From contig JARUPY010000566.1 of assembly GCA_029817715.1 (NCBI GenBank), positions 62,001 through 126,000 of the forward strand: a DNA stretch of 64,000 bases, given 5' to 3'. The position numbers were made by a program, and so were the translations under genes. A model generated the notes under the pieces. The model saw only the letters and a list, made by a program, of their open reading frames with translations, ran no database searches and had not been told where the DNA came from. Below are positions 53,005 through 61,821 of the stretch, one piece after another (position 1 is the stretch's first letter; each line of letters starts with the position of its first letter). The stretch comes from Melastoma dodecandrum (taxonomy: Eukaryota > Streptophyta > Magnoliopsida > Myrtales > Melastomataceae).

Positions 53005-53380
53005 GTCTTGGAAGTTGATGCTTCTGAAGAATATTGGGGAGCAGTCCTCAAAATTAGAGGACGAAAACCAGAACCGGTGTGTAAATACTGGCCGGGAAGC
53101 TTCAAGGGGTACGAACTGAGATACCCGATACACGAAAAGGAGGTATTGACCTTAAAAAACGGAATAAAGGCCTTTTACATCTTTTTGGCACCGAAAGAAT
53201 TTTTAGTGCGCTCTGACTCGACCTATGTAAAAAGGTTTATGAGTCTGAACCTTAAGGAAGCTAGGAAAACTAGACTCTTAAGGTTGTAGGAACAATTAAG
53301 CTATTATAAATATGAGGTCGAATACATTAAGTCCGACCACAACATAATAGCTGACTCTCTCTCTAGAGAACTTGCAAACA
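53005..53380 (+). pseudogene. Endogenous caulimovirid RNase H
   Basis: Same frame as the preceding piece. LEVDASEEYWGAVL has the first catalytic Asp, HEKEVLTLKNGI the Glu and RSDSTYVKRF the second Asp. A TAG at 53287 interrupts the C-terminal part, after which the frame continues with the last Asp region (DHNIIADSLSR) to about 53370, where the next ORF has already begun in another frame. Confidence 0.85.
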
Positions 53381-53404
53381 CCTCTCTTTCTAAAAACTCT
53401 GCAG

Positions 53405-54088
53405 ATGGATCCTGCTGCAAAGAGAAAGATATGCTGGGGATGCAAGAAGGAGGGACACTCCCGAAATGTATGTCCTAATAAGGGAGATGGTGAGCATAGT
53501 GATGCTGGTTCCGTTTCAGGAACGAAAGCGGCAGTGCTCTGCTGGCAGTGCAAGCAATTAGGACATCGTTCTTACGAATGTCCCAAGAAGCTGAAAACTG
53601 CGGATTCCCAGAAGGGGAAGGCTGAACTTAAGGAGAAAGCAAAAGCTGACTCCGAGAGTAAGGCGAAACCAGATCTCCAGAAGGAAATGGCTAATCCCAA
53701 GGAGGCTGAGGCCAGATCTAAGGGAAAGGCGAAAGAATCCCATAAGAGGATGGCTAGATCTAAGGGAAAGGTGATAACCAATCCCAAGGAGAAAGCGAGA
53801 GTTTCCCAGGAAGGGAAGACAAATCTGAAGGAGAAGGAAAACACCAACTCCGAAAGAGATGTGAAGAAAGATCTTCAAAAGAAGATGACAGATCCGAAGG
53901 AGGAAAGCTCCAGAAGAGATGTGAAAATGGCAGATCTGAAAGATAAGGCAAAAGCCGAATCAGAGGAGAAGGCCAGGAAGAAGAGGAAAGCAAGAGGCTT
54001 GGATCTTCCGGTTCCAAAGGGGATGATTCTGCAAAAGATGGTCCTAAGAAGGACGGAAAGGTTGAAGAACCTTGGTGGTCTCCTTTGA
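53405..54088 (+). CDS. Endogenous caulimovirid twin-CCHC protein, N-terminal part
   Basis: From ATG 53405 (the frame is open from 53372) come two knuckles: CWGCKKEGHSRNVC and CWQCKQLGHRSYEC, both C-x2-C-x4-H-x4-C, then about 130 residues rich in Lys, Glu and Ser with an irregular repeat of about 10-12 residues (KGKAK, KEKAR, KEKEN types). The start overlaps the RNase H end. The stop at 54086 is overlapped by the next frame, and reading-frame character changes at about 53990, so this and the next ORF were probably one protein. Nucleic-acid binding is likely from the knuckles; the role is unknown. Confidence 0.7.
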   Translation: MDPAAKRKICWGCKKEGHSRNVCPNKGDGEHSDAGSVSGTKAAVLCWQCKQLGHRSYECPKKLKTADSQKGKAELKEKAKADSESKAKPDLQKEMANPKEAEARSKGKAKESHKRMARSKGKVITNPKEKARVSQEGKTNLKEKENTNSERDVKKDLQKKMTDPKEESSRRDVKMADLKDKAKAESEEKARKKRKARGLDLPVPKGMILQKMVLRRTERLKNLGGLL

Positions 54089-55674
54089 CCATGGAGCAGT
54101 TTAACTACTGTCGAAACCACTTAGCCAAAGAGCAAAAAATTTCCATTAATCAAGCTGTGAAATCCTACAAAGCTTTGTTACAAAGCAAGGAAGAACAGAA
54201 GGAGGATATGGAAACACAATATGCTGAGGAAGAGGCTAAGTTTAAGGCCATAATAGGCGAGCCAATTCAAGTGGTAGACCCTCAACCAAGGGGAGAACCA
54301 GAGGAAGCGGCTGCAATGGAGTGTGAGCAATACTTCGACTTTGGGAGTGCTTACACAGCATTGGAAGGTAATCTTGAAAAGAAAGAAAGCCTTGAGGAAG
54401 CAGTTCCTGTAAGAGACTCCGTCAAAGAGTCTGGTGAGACTTCTCACGGTGATAAAGGTCACGATGGCAAGAGCCATGTTGGAAAAACCCAAGAGGATCT
54501 AGGAGGATCCTGGTTTTTTGATGAAGACTCATTTGAGGACGAATCCCTAAGTTGGGATGCGGCTGTGGTCTGTGGAGGACTCATGGGTGGCATCAAACAT
54601 GATGACAAGCGCCAAATTGAGTTTTTTGCAAGAAAGACCGTTGAGTGCATCAAAGATCTGGAGTATAAGCTATCGATTATGGCTTCAGGTGAGGAGGAGC
54701 TGTCTCGAGTTGAAAAAGAAAGACAGCAGATATTCTCCACAACGATGTCTATAATACCGGGGGAAATCAGAGATTATGACGTCCCAAAGGTAGTAGTGGA
54801 CATGAGTGAATCCTCGCTTGAGGAGAACACTGTACTTCAGCCATATCTACACTGGATATCGGGGAAGTGGCCGTCTCTGAGAATTCACTCAGATATGGTG
54901 GGAGTAGCAGCACCTTACGTATATGCTGGGTTTGTAGACATACTAGAAATCGACAGATCCGAACCAGAATGTATGGCACCCCTGCCTACGTTAGTAAGGT
55001 TTGTACTCGGATGCCTAGGCTACGGACCAAAGTATGCCACGACATTGATTACTAGCACAATAATGGAGGAGGAAGACCATCCGCAGTATGGGAAGGTGAT
55101 ATTTCAAAATCTGCAAGTATGGGACATCCATCCATGTGAGAGTAGACGTCTGGTGGAACCTCAACGACAGGACCTCGATCAGAGAGGTTTATGGCGAAAA
55201 TACTACAAGGACAAAATTGTCCGAAAGGCCATAAAGGTTGAGTTCCTTAAAGATGTGCTGGAGCATGTGTTAGCCCGCAAGGACGAATACTACGTGCTCT
55301 GTGATGGTATGATCACCGTCACGATTCTTCGGTCAAATCTGAGCCTCATCGACGAACAAGCAGGAGACCGAGGATGGCAGAGAATGCTCGACCTTCTGGA
55401 TAGCTTCTGGAGGAGAGAGAACTCTGAGCTGCACCTCCGAATCGACACCTTCGAGGTTTGGAGTAAGATTGCTGATTTTACAGACAAAACCTTAAATCAG
55501 CAGATCGAATATGATGAGAGAGCCCAACAAATTCTTGAAGCGGTTCATGACCCACCGGGACTCTCAGAGAAAGAAGGAGTTGGCGAAACTTCAAACGCCA
55601 ACAAAAAAGAAGGAGTCTCCCAAGACAGCGCTCCAATGCAGACGGGAGAAGACAACTGCATAGAGTTAGACTAG
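54085..55674 (+). CDS. Endogenous caulimovirid unassigned protein, about 520 residues
   Basis: Open frame to TAG 55672; the first ATG is at 54091. It begins with a helical Lys/Glu-rich part, then an acidic His/Gly-rich linker (about 110-150), and a folded-looking region from about 170 to 490 with regular hydrophobic spacing (for example LVRFVLGCLGYGPKYATTLITS and YYVLCDGMITVTILR). I do not recognise it as transactivator/viroplasmin, coat protein or any host family. It sits where several caulimovirids keep a 3' accessory ORF. The frame is unbroken over 520 codons, which suggests a real viral gene, not noise. Confidence 0.65.
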   Translation: MTMEQFNYCRNHLAKEQKISINQAVKSYKALLQSKEEQKEDMETQYAEEEAKFKAIIGEPIQVVDPQPRGEPEEAAAMECEQYFDFGSAYTALEGNLEKKESLEEAVPVRDSVKESGETSHGDKGHDGKSHVGKTQEDLGGSWFFDEDSFEDESLSWDAAVVCGGLMGGIKHDDKRQIEFFARKTVECIKDLEYKLSIMASGEEELSRVEKERQQIFSTTMSIIPGEIRDYDVPKVVVDMSESSLEENTVLQPYLHWISGKWPSLRIHSDMVGVAAPYVYAGFVDILEIDRSEPECMAPLPTLVRFVLGCLGYGPKYATTLITSTIMEEEDHPQYGKVIFQNLQVWDIHPCESRRLVEPQRQDLDQRGLWRKYYKDKIVRKAIKVEFLKDVLEHVLARKDEYYVLCDGMITVTILRSNLSLIDEQAGDRGWQRMLDLLDSFWRRENSELHLRIDTFEVWSKIADFTDKTLNQQIEYDERAQQILEAVHDPPGLSEKEGVGETSNANKKEGVSQDSAPMQTGEDNCIELD

Positions 55675-56225
55675 GACATTTTTGTCGGTCATTAGGACCC
55701 CACTAACTTTTGCAATAATTTAGATTCCTTTTACTTTTGAGCTGGCAAACAGTGCATAGGAACCAGCTCCTTTGTGTATATATTCACAAGACCTCTACCT
55801 CATTTGGGGAGGCGAATCGAATAGAGAAATTCTCTCTCAAAAACTCTGAGTAAGAAATCTCTGAATCGCTCTCCGAATACCTTAAGGAACCAAGAGTAAG
55901 GTGGTTAGAATTAATCAATATTGGTTAAGACTAACGGAAGGTCAGATCGAAAGATCAAGAACCTTGCAGGGAGTATAGCCTTGGGCTGAAACCTTGGATG
56001 AGGAGTGTCTATATAAGACCCTCAGTGTAAGGGCATTGAAACGACACAGAAGAGCATATACAGTTTGCGAATGCGTTCGCTGAATTCTCTAGTTAGAGAA
56101 ATGTGCTACTCTTGGATTTCTGCTGTTGCGGAAGCTTGGTAAACCCTCTGAGCAACCCACTGAGTTAAGGTATGATAAACTTTCCGTTGTGTAGTTTATG
56201 TTAATCTTCATAATCTAATAAGATT
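55675..56225 (+). promoter_or_regulatory. Pararetroviral intergenic region with promoter
   Basis: Non-coding stretch between the unassigned ORF and the leader ORF. CTATATAAG at 56009-56017 closely resembles the core of caulimovirid pregenomic promoters; a second candidate, TATATAT, is at 55777-55783. Downstream are AT-rich leader sequence and a hairpin at about 56208-56233 (CTTCATAATCT pairing with AGATTGTGAAG). Transcription would run through the leader ORF and the primer-binding site. Confidence 0.6.
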
Positions 56226-56579
56226 GTGAAGGTGGTGCAAAAGCACGACAGTTGCGAAAGCAAGAATCTTATGACTGATTGTCCAAACCCCGAGCTCCTA
56301 CATTTGGATCACGGTGCGGGCAAGGATTCTGCTACTGGACTTCTCAACACGATAGTAGATCGACTGGCAGGCCTCTCAGCGCAAATACAGCAGCTAATTG
56401 AGCTTGTGGATAGCTATTCTAAGAAATTAGAAGAGCTGACTCTCTTGCAGAGTGAATTTGAGGAATATTTCCTTGAAGGTAAATCCAATCTTGGGTTTGC
56501 GGCAAGTTCGAGATACTCAAACGAGTATTCGAGGTTGGCCGAACGCCGGCGACAAAGACAACAAGGAAAATCTTCTTAA
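56226..56579 (+). CDS. Endogenous caulimovirid leader ORF, coiled-coil protein of 117 residues
   Basis: ORF lying between the promoter and the primer-binding site. The middle (about residues 38-88) has heptad-like hydrophobic spacing (LLNTIVDRLAGLSAQIQQL, then LEELTLLQSEFEEYF), predicting a coiled coil, and the tail is basic (RLAERRRQRQQGK). Virion-associated proteins of caulimovirids are small coiled-coil proteins with basic tails, so this is a possible counterpart, but identity is an inference. The TTG/GTG-type beginning is unclear: the frame opens at 56226 with GTG (GTGAAGGTG), and the first ATG is at 56271. Confidence 0.5.
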   Translation: MKVVQKHDSCESKNLMTDCPNPELLHLDHGAGKDSATGLLNTIVDRLAGLSAQIQQLIELVDSYSKKLEELTLLQSEFEEYFLEGKSNLGFAASSRYSNEYSRLAERRRQRQQGKSS

Positions 56580-56601
56580 GTCCGATTCCTGTTAGGATTA
56601 T

Positions 56602-56614
56602 TGGTATCAGAGCC
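56602..56614 (+). other. tRNA-Met primer-binding site
   Basis: TGGTATCAGAGCC complements the 3' end of plant initiator tRNA-Met, the primer for minus-strand synthesis in Caulimoviridae and many plant LTR elements. Here it follows the leader ORF and no LTR flanks it, which points to a pararetrovirus. About 170 bp of further viral leader appear to follow. Confidence 0.85.
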
Positions 56615-57130
56615 GCTTAAGAAGAATTAATTTTCTTATTGTCTGGGAAGGTTAACCTAGAAACAGAGATAATTAGGATAAATTTGAAACAAGTCAAAAG
56701 TACAGGCTACCTAGAGATACAATTTAAACTTCAGGCTAGATCTGAAAAAACTAGTAAAGTTAAAGGTATATTTGATAATTAAGCCAAAATACTATTAAGA
56801 AACCGAACATTGCTGTTACCGAAGAAGCCCCAAAAACATCACACGTTTATTCTGAGCTAAAGTCACAGCCAAACCAAACCGCCTCCCCCAATAACATCTC
56901 GCCACGTGGGGATTCCGGGGCCGTCGGGAACATTGCCCAATCCCCTACTACGCCGTCACCGTCACTCTAGAAACACCCGCCCCCCCCCCTCCCCTTTTAC
57001 CCCCCCCCCCCTTTTTCCCCCCCCCCCCCCCCCCGGTTAGTTAGCGAGGAAAAAGAAATTCAAACCGCGGTCAAAAAAGTCAAGAACCCCACCCACAAGA
57101 AGTTAACCATGGTTAAAAAACCCATCCGAG

Positions 57131-57140
57131 TTTAAATAAA
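57131..57140 (+). promoter_or_regulatory. Candidate TATA box of the zinc finger gene
   Basis: TTTAAATAAA about 50 bp upstream of the ATG at 57188. It is close for a promoter but compatible with a very short leader; low certainty. C-homopolymer runs lie just upstream (56983-57035). Confidence 0.3.
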
Positions 57141-57187
57141 CCATCTTCAGCCTCCTCATTCCCACCGGGGGGGATTTTCAAATCGAA

Positions 57188-58123
57188 ATGATGATCGGCC
57201 TCTCCCATCCCACGGTCGATATTCCACCGTGGCCCCTCTTCGACGAAGGCCCATCGGACGACACCATCCCCAGCCCCTGCGCCCCCGTCGTCGGAGGCGG
57301 TTACTCCCCCCTCTACGCCCTACGACAGTTCCTCCCGTCTAACCACCCCAACCCTGAGCCAGACCCCGACGCCCCGGACTCCATCGCCTGCGATGAGTTC
57401 CGCATGTACGAGTTCAAGGTCCGGAGGTGCACCCGGGACAGGTCCCACGACTGGACCGACTGCCCCTTTGCTCACCCCGGCGAGAAGGCACGACGCCGTG
57501 ACCCCAGGAAGTTTCACTACTCCGGGACCGCGTGCCCCGACTTCCGGAAGGGCGCGTGTAGGAAGGGGGATGCCTGCGAGTACGCCCATGGCGTGTTCGA
57601 GTGCTGGCTACACCCTGCGAGGTACCGGACCCAGCCGTGCAAGGATGGGATCGGCTGCCGCAGGAAGGTCTGCTTCTTCGCTCACTCTGCCGACCAGCTT
57701 AGGGTCTTGACTCCCCCTACGCGTAGCCCTGGGGGGAAGTTCCTTATGTCTCCGGAGGCGGAGTCCCCCCCGATGTCCCCATCGAGCGAGGCCGGGGCAC
57801 TGGCCGCGGTGATCAGGGGGCTGCAGTTGGGGAAGGCGAGGTCGACGCCGTCGTCTCTGGGGGCCAGGCTCAGGTTCGGAGTCTCCCCCTCCGGGTTTAG
57901 CAGCCTGCCGGCTACACCCACCCAGGTGATGGGGAGGTTGGGGCCGGGGATCTGGGGGGAGGTGGAGGACGAAGAGCCGGTCATGGAGAGGGTGGAGTCC
58001 GGGAGAGGCCTGAGGGCGAGGATTTTCGAGAGGATACGTAAAGACAACGGGCTGATCACCGCGGCGCAGGAGTCTGGCTCAGATTGCCCGGACGTTGGTT
58101 GGGTCTCCGATCTAATCAAGTGA
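57188..58123 (+). CDS. TZF1: RR-TZF tandem CCCH zinc finger protein (TZF1/CTH-like)
   Basis: Plant-specific arginine-rich tandem zinc finger protein; relatives bind and destabilise mRNAs, shuttle to processing bodies and stress granules, and affect ABA/GA and stress responses. Intronless, 311 residues, like its Arabidopsis counterparts. Seen: [19 protein letters not shown] start; [13 protein letters not shown], then [22 protein letters not shown] (arginine-rich part with a CCCH-like motif); finger 1 C-x7-C-x5-C-x3-H within [14 protein letters not shown]; a 16-residue spacer with [11 protein letters not shown]; finger 2 C-x5-C-x4-C-x3-H ([17 protein letters not shown]). The C-terminus keeps PAMERVES-type ([16 protein letters not shown]) and [11 protein letters not shown] motifs. 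Coding GC is high. It starts only about 400 bp beyond the endogenous virus, so the insert may sit in its upstream region. Confidence 0.95.
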   Translation: MMIGLSHPTVDIPPWPLFDEGPSDDTIPSPCAPVVGGGYSPLYALRQFLPSNHPNPEPDPDAPDSIACDEFRMYEFKVRRCTRDRSHDWTDCPFAHPGEKARRRDPRKFHYSGTACPDFRKGACRKGDACEYAHGVFECWLHPARYRTQPCKDGIGCRRKVCFFAHSADQLRVLTPPTRSPGGKFLMSPEAESPPMSPSSEAGALAAVIRGLQLGKARSTPSSLGARLRFGVSPSGFSSLPATPTQVMGRLGPGIWGEVEDEEPVMERVESGRGLRARIFERIRKDNGLITAAQESGSDCPDVGWVSDLIK

Positions 58124-59363
58124 ACCGAACCGACGTTAAGGTGGGGATTTGATGATATGAGGATTAATATTAAGAAAAGAAGTAAAGAATTAAAGAAAAA
58201 AGGGGGTGCGTGTGAATGGCGAAGATGATGACTGTGATTAAATTTTGGGATTGCTGCGAGGAAGAAGAAGAAGAAGAAGAAGAATTAGAAAGGAGGGAGG
58301 GGGGGGGGGATGTAAATCCCCAAAATGTATAATTTTGTAAGTAAGTCGATGATACATATTTCACTAAGATTTAAGAAGATCATTATCATTTGGTGTAAGA
58401 TTAATGATAATTGTATGTGATCGGGACATGTAAGTCATCCTTGTGATTGGAAATTAATTGGGAGGGGTTTGGTGTTTATATTTTTTTGATGATATGGGGG
58501 CAGTTAATATAATCCTCTCGAAATCCTTTTCGGACAAGGAACAAAGGAATCATGTGAACCTGATTTAATTTAGTAAAAATTGTATCGAGAAGTTTGTCAG
58601 AAGAAAACGAGACAAATGTTGGGGGGGGGGGGGGGTGGTGGGGGGGGACGGTCCTCCCAACGCCAGTCCTTGTTGTTCACTGGCACTATCGTGTGTTTCA
58701 TGGAGAGCTCATTTAATTCTAATGGATATCCATGAAAACTTAAACTTATGTCATCATCATTAAACAAAGACTAATTCAATTTTTATGTAGAGTTAATCTC
58801 TACAATTTTTTTTTCTTTTGTAGAAAATTAGCTCATTGGGATTGGGGTTGGGGCTGGGGGGAAAAACTGCATGTCAGCGCACCGCATATCGAAAAGGACA
58901 GGCGTACGTCCTCCCAAGGATTGATCCAACGGCCCACGTGGGGTGACCGACTCCATCGGACGGTCGGCGAATCCGTTGACAGGGTCTTCGTTCTAATTAC
59001 CTTTGCGTGGGGGAGGGAAAAGGACTCCCACCTCCACCAACCCAATCGCAGTAAAAGAGAAAACCAAATCTTCCCTAAATCTTATAATAACTCGACAATC
59101 CGATCCATCGTGTTTTGGTTTTATATCACACAACAAGTCTGATTCACACTATAAAACGTCATTTTATATATAAACCGCCCCACATTTGATACCACCACGT
59201 AGACGACGAAGGGTGCAGCCGACCCACCTCAGAAGACAAGTCTTCCACCAATCCAGCCCACTATGTAGTTCCTACGACGAGGGTTTATGGCAACGTTGCC
59301 AGATTGGAGATGGCGGAACTGGAGGAAGGGAGAAACTGGAGAACCAAGGAGTGATTTACCTGC
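58124..59363. other. Convergent 3' flanks of the zinc finger and SNF7 genes
   Basis: Contains (GAA)n at 58260-58283, G runs at 58299-58310 and 58620-58640, and TTTATATATAAACC at about 59163-59176. No gene supported; the last ~150 bp are probably SNF7 3' UTR. Confidence 0.5.
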
Positions 59364-61821
59364 TCAGAGTGCCATCTCGGCTTGCAATGCCGCGAGCTCG
59401 TCCTCCTCCGCTGTCCTCTGCGGGGCGGGACGGACAGGGCGCTGGCTCGAAGGGATTTGGATGGGTGCCGCAGGCGCGGTGGTCACTGGCTGAAGGAGCT
59501 GTTCCTCCAGCTCGGCTCCTTCCAGCTCTTCGAGCTCTGCCTCTAGTTCGTCCTGTGATTGAGATCGGGGAGATTACATATCTAGGCAAAAGTTTCCCAT
59601 TCCCACGAGATATTGACACACACAGATGAGATGCCCGACCTCGTCGAAGTCGGCTGCGGCACCAATCGGCGTAGCCAATGCTTCCTGGATCTGCTTCATG
59701 TTCTCGGTCTGCTCGTTTATCTCGTCCATGGTCTTGTCCACATCGTCAATGTTACTGCGGTAAAACATGCATATGATCCTATTGTGTTCTTGCAAACATT
59801 CCAGGAAAACGAAATAACAAACAGGGAGACTGGGTACGTTGCTTTCTGCATGGCTTTCATTGCGGCCGCTCCAGTTCTTAGAGCATCAACAGTCTCCGTA
59901 GTTGCTTTCGCACCTTCCAACATTATCATCTGAATGATGTAACTGCTATTAGCCAGAAAAGAGTAACAGAAACTGAAGCATATCCTCATACAAATTAGAA
60001 TCCCTTAAAATAAAAAAACATCCAGCGGACCTGGTCATGTATGCGCAATTGGAAATTCCCGAGCTGCTCAATTTGCTGCTCGTATAGTCTCTTCCTCTTG
60101 AGACATTGTATGGCAGCTGCAAATAAAAGTTAAGATTCTGTGTTTGCTAATCTATTACACTTGAAGCAGGAGATAAGCCTACAACCAAGAGGAGCTATCG
60201 CCAGGACATACATGGCATTGTATGCACAATAGGGGATGCAGCTTCCCATTTAAAGGTAGAGACTCCCCAACACAGAATCAAATAGAAAAAAGTTCTGCTA
60301 ACTCAGAAAGTTTCGAAAGTTATGAAGAGATGAGTTAGCATTTTAATCCCGTGTTTCATTTTCATAAAGCTACTCCAAAGATATAGCAGGGATGCGCACT
60401 TCTCTCTGATTTAAGGAAATAACAATAAGATGTCTAGAGATCTAAAAGGTTCGCAAATCTACGAAATATATTTGCCTCATCCATCGCAACCACAACTTGC
60501 CTCAGACATAGACAACAGACATCACAGATGCACAAGGGAAAACAAATAACCAAGCATCTCGGTTAGGTAATTATGATAACCACATTCAAAAGTTGACCAG
60601 CCTTTTAAGTTCTAGCCGGAAAAACTACATAAGTTAACGTACCCCTTTTGTTCTTTGCTTTGGTGAACTCCTTAGCCTTTTCAACCTCGGCAGCAGCTTT
60701 CTTTAAGAGTACCTTCTCCTTTTTCTCTAGCATCTCAAGCGTCTAGCAGAAAAAGGCGGGAAATCAATCACGATAACTAAATATGGGATCTCTCATCTTA
60801 CAATGCTTTACCTCTTAATGTAACTGCAATAAAACAGATGATTCTGGAAACAGAAGATACCTTTTCATCTTTCAGCATTATATTAACCCCAAACACACAA
60901 ACAACAAGACATTCTCACATCACATTACAAGAGGTTGACGATTTTCGACATGTTTCCTCACTACTCAACTGACAAGAAAGCAGTACATCAACCCGTTGGA
61001 TGTTGCTTATTATATAAACAGATGATTCTGGAAACAGAAGAGACCTTTTCATCTTTCAGCATTATATTAACCCCAAACACAAACAACAAGACACTCTCAC
61101 ATCACATTACAAGAAGTTGACAATTTTCGACATGCTTCCTCACTATTCAAGCTCAATTGACAAGAAAGTGTACATCAACCCGTCGGATGTTGCTTATTAT
61201 ATCCTTTTTGGCTTGGCTAATAAAAACCATCCAACTAAGGAGGCAATCTATTTGGCCAAAGAAGGACCATACCAATTCAATAAAAATATGACAACTACAC
61301 CCCTTTGCGATCAGAGAATCATCGCCATCTCCAGGGGCCGGGTATATATTCCTCCTGAGGAAAGTTTGCCCACAGCCTCCAAACACGAACAAATCATCAT
61401 CAATCTGTTTCATAAGACACTTACGACCCAAATGTCGGGTTCTAGCAACTAATAGCCAAACTACCAAGCAAGACCAATAAAACTCTGAATCCTTACAAGT
61501 AGCGGACACACAAGGCTGATCAACGCAAGCCTCAATATAAAGCTAAATCCTCTGCGAATCAGCCAGCAGATCCCGGTTCAAGCACCAAAAACGGATGGCA
61601 CACAAAAGTCTTACGAGATTGAAAAACAATAAGAAAGAAACAAAAAATAAACCATAAGAACAATCCAATCGCAACGCCGGGAAAACGAAATGGCAATAGG
61701 GATTTTTTTTTTTTTGGGGGGGGGGGGGGGGGGAGGGAATCATGGATACCTCATTTAACTTGTCGAGAGTGGTGAGAGCGTTGGCCTCCTGCTTAGGTTT
61801 CCCAAACAGCCGGTTCAACAT
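59364..61821 (-). CDS. VPS32: SNF7/VPS32 (CHMP4), ESCRT-III core subunit
   Basis: Polymerises on endosomal membranes to drive inward vesicle budding and multivesicular body sorting. Six exons, 61821-61750, 60742-60643, 60116-60031, 59929-59838, 59754-59640 and 59552-59364, sum to 654 nt, or 217 residues, typical length. Seen: MLNRLFGKPKQEANALTTLDKLNE with the basic membrane-binding start, the core helices (EKKEKVLLKKAAAEVEKAKEF, AAIQCLKRKRLYE, QLGNFQLRIHDQ, EGAKATTETVDALRTGAAAMK), IDDVDKTMDEI, and the acidic C-terminus DELEAELEELE followed by a proline-rich linker and the terminal MIM-type helix ELAALQAEMAL for VPS4/ALIX contact. Intron 1 is about 1 kb and holds a 184-bp tandem duplication. 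Confidence 0.97.
60833..61203. repeat. 184-bp tandem duplication in SNF7 intron 1
   Basis: The block starting ACAGATGATTCTGG at 60834 recurs at 61018 with a period of 184 bp and a few small differences (for example GACAAGAAAGCAGTACATC against GACAAGAAAGTGTACATC). It is entirely intronic. The near identity suggests a recent event. Confidence 0.88.

Larger units (their letters stand above)
48286..56790 (+). mobile_element. Endogenous caulimovirid (pararetrovirus), nearly full length, about 8.5 kb
   Basis: Order on the plus strand: coat-protein-like domain, CCHC finger, 30K movement protein, aspartic protease, reverse transcriptase, RNase H, twin-CCHC/unknown protein, promoter, leader ORF, tRNA-Met primer-binding site, short leader end. 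No LTRs or integrase are seen. The primer-binding site lies after the coding genes, so the insert is a circularly permuted genome opened between leader and coat-protein frame. Length fits the family range of about 7-10 kb. Breaks: in-frame TAG at 50986 and 51094, frame change near 51655-51690, frame change near 52330, in-frame TAA at 53002 and TAG at 53287, and a frame change near 53990-54085. Right border approximate. Genus not assigned. Confidence 0.9.

Noticed and set aside
53558..54120. Minus-strand Leu/Ser/Phe-rich ORFs resembling membrane proteins
   Set aside because: They are antisense to the Lys/Glu-rich repeats of the viral twin-CCHC protein, whose codons give hydrophobic antisense words.
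57320..58119. Antisense and alternate-frame ORFs over the zinc finger gene
   Set aside because: Shadows of a GC-rich real coding sequence.
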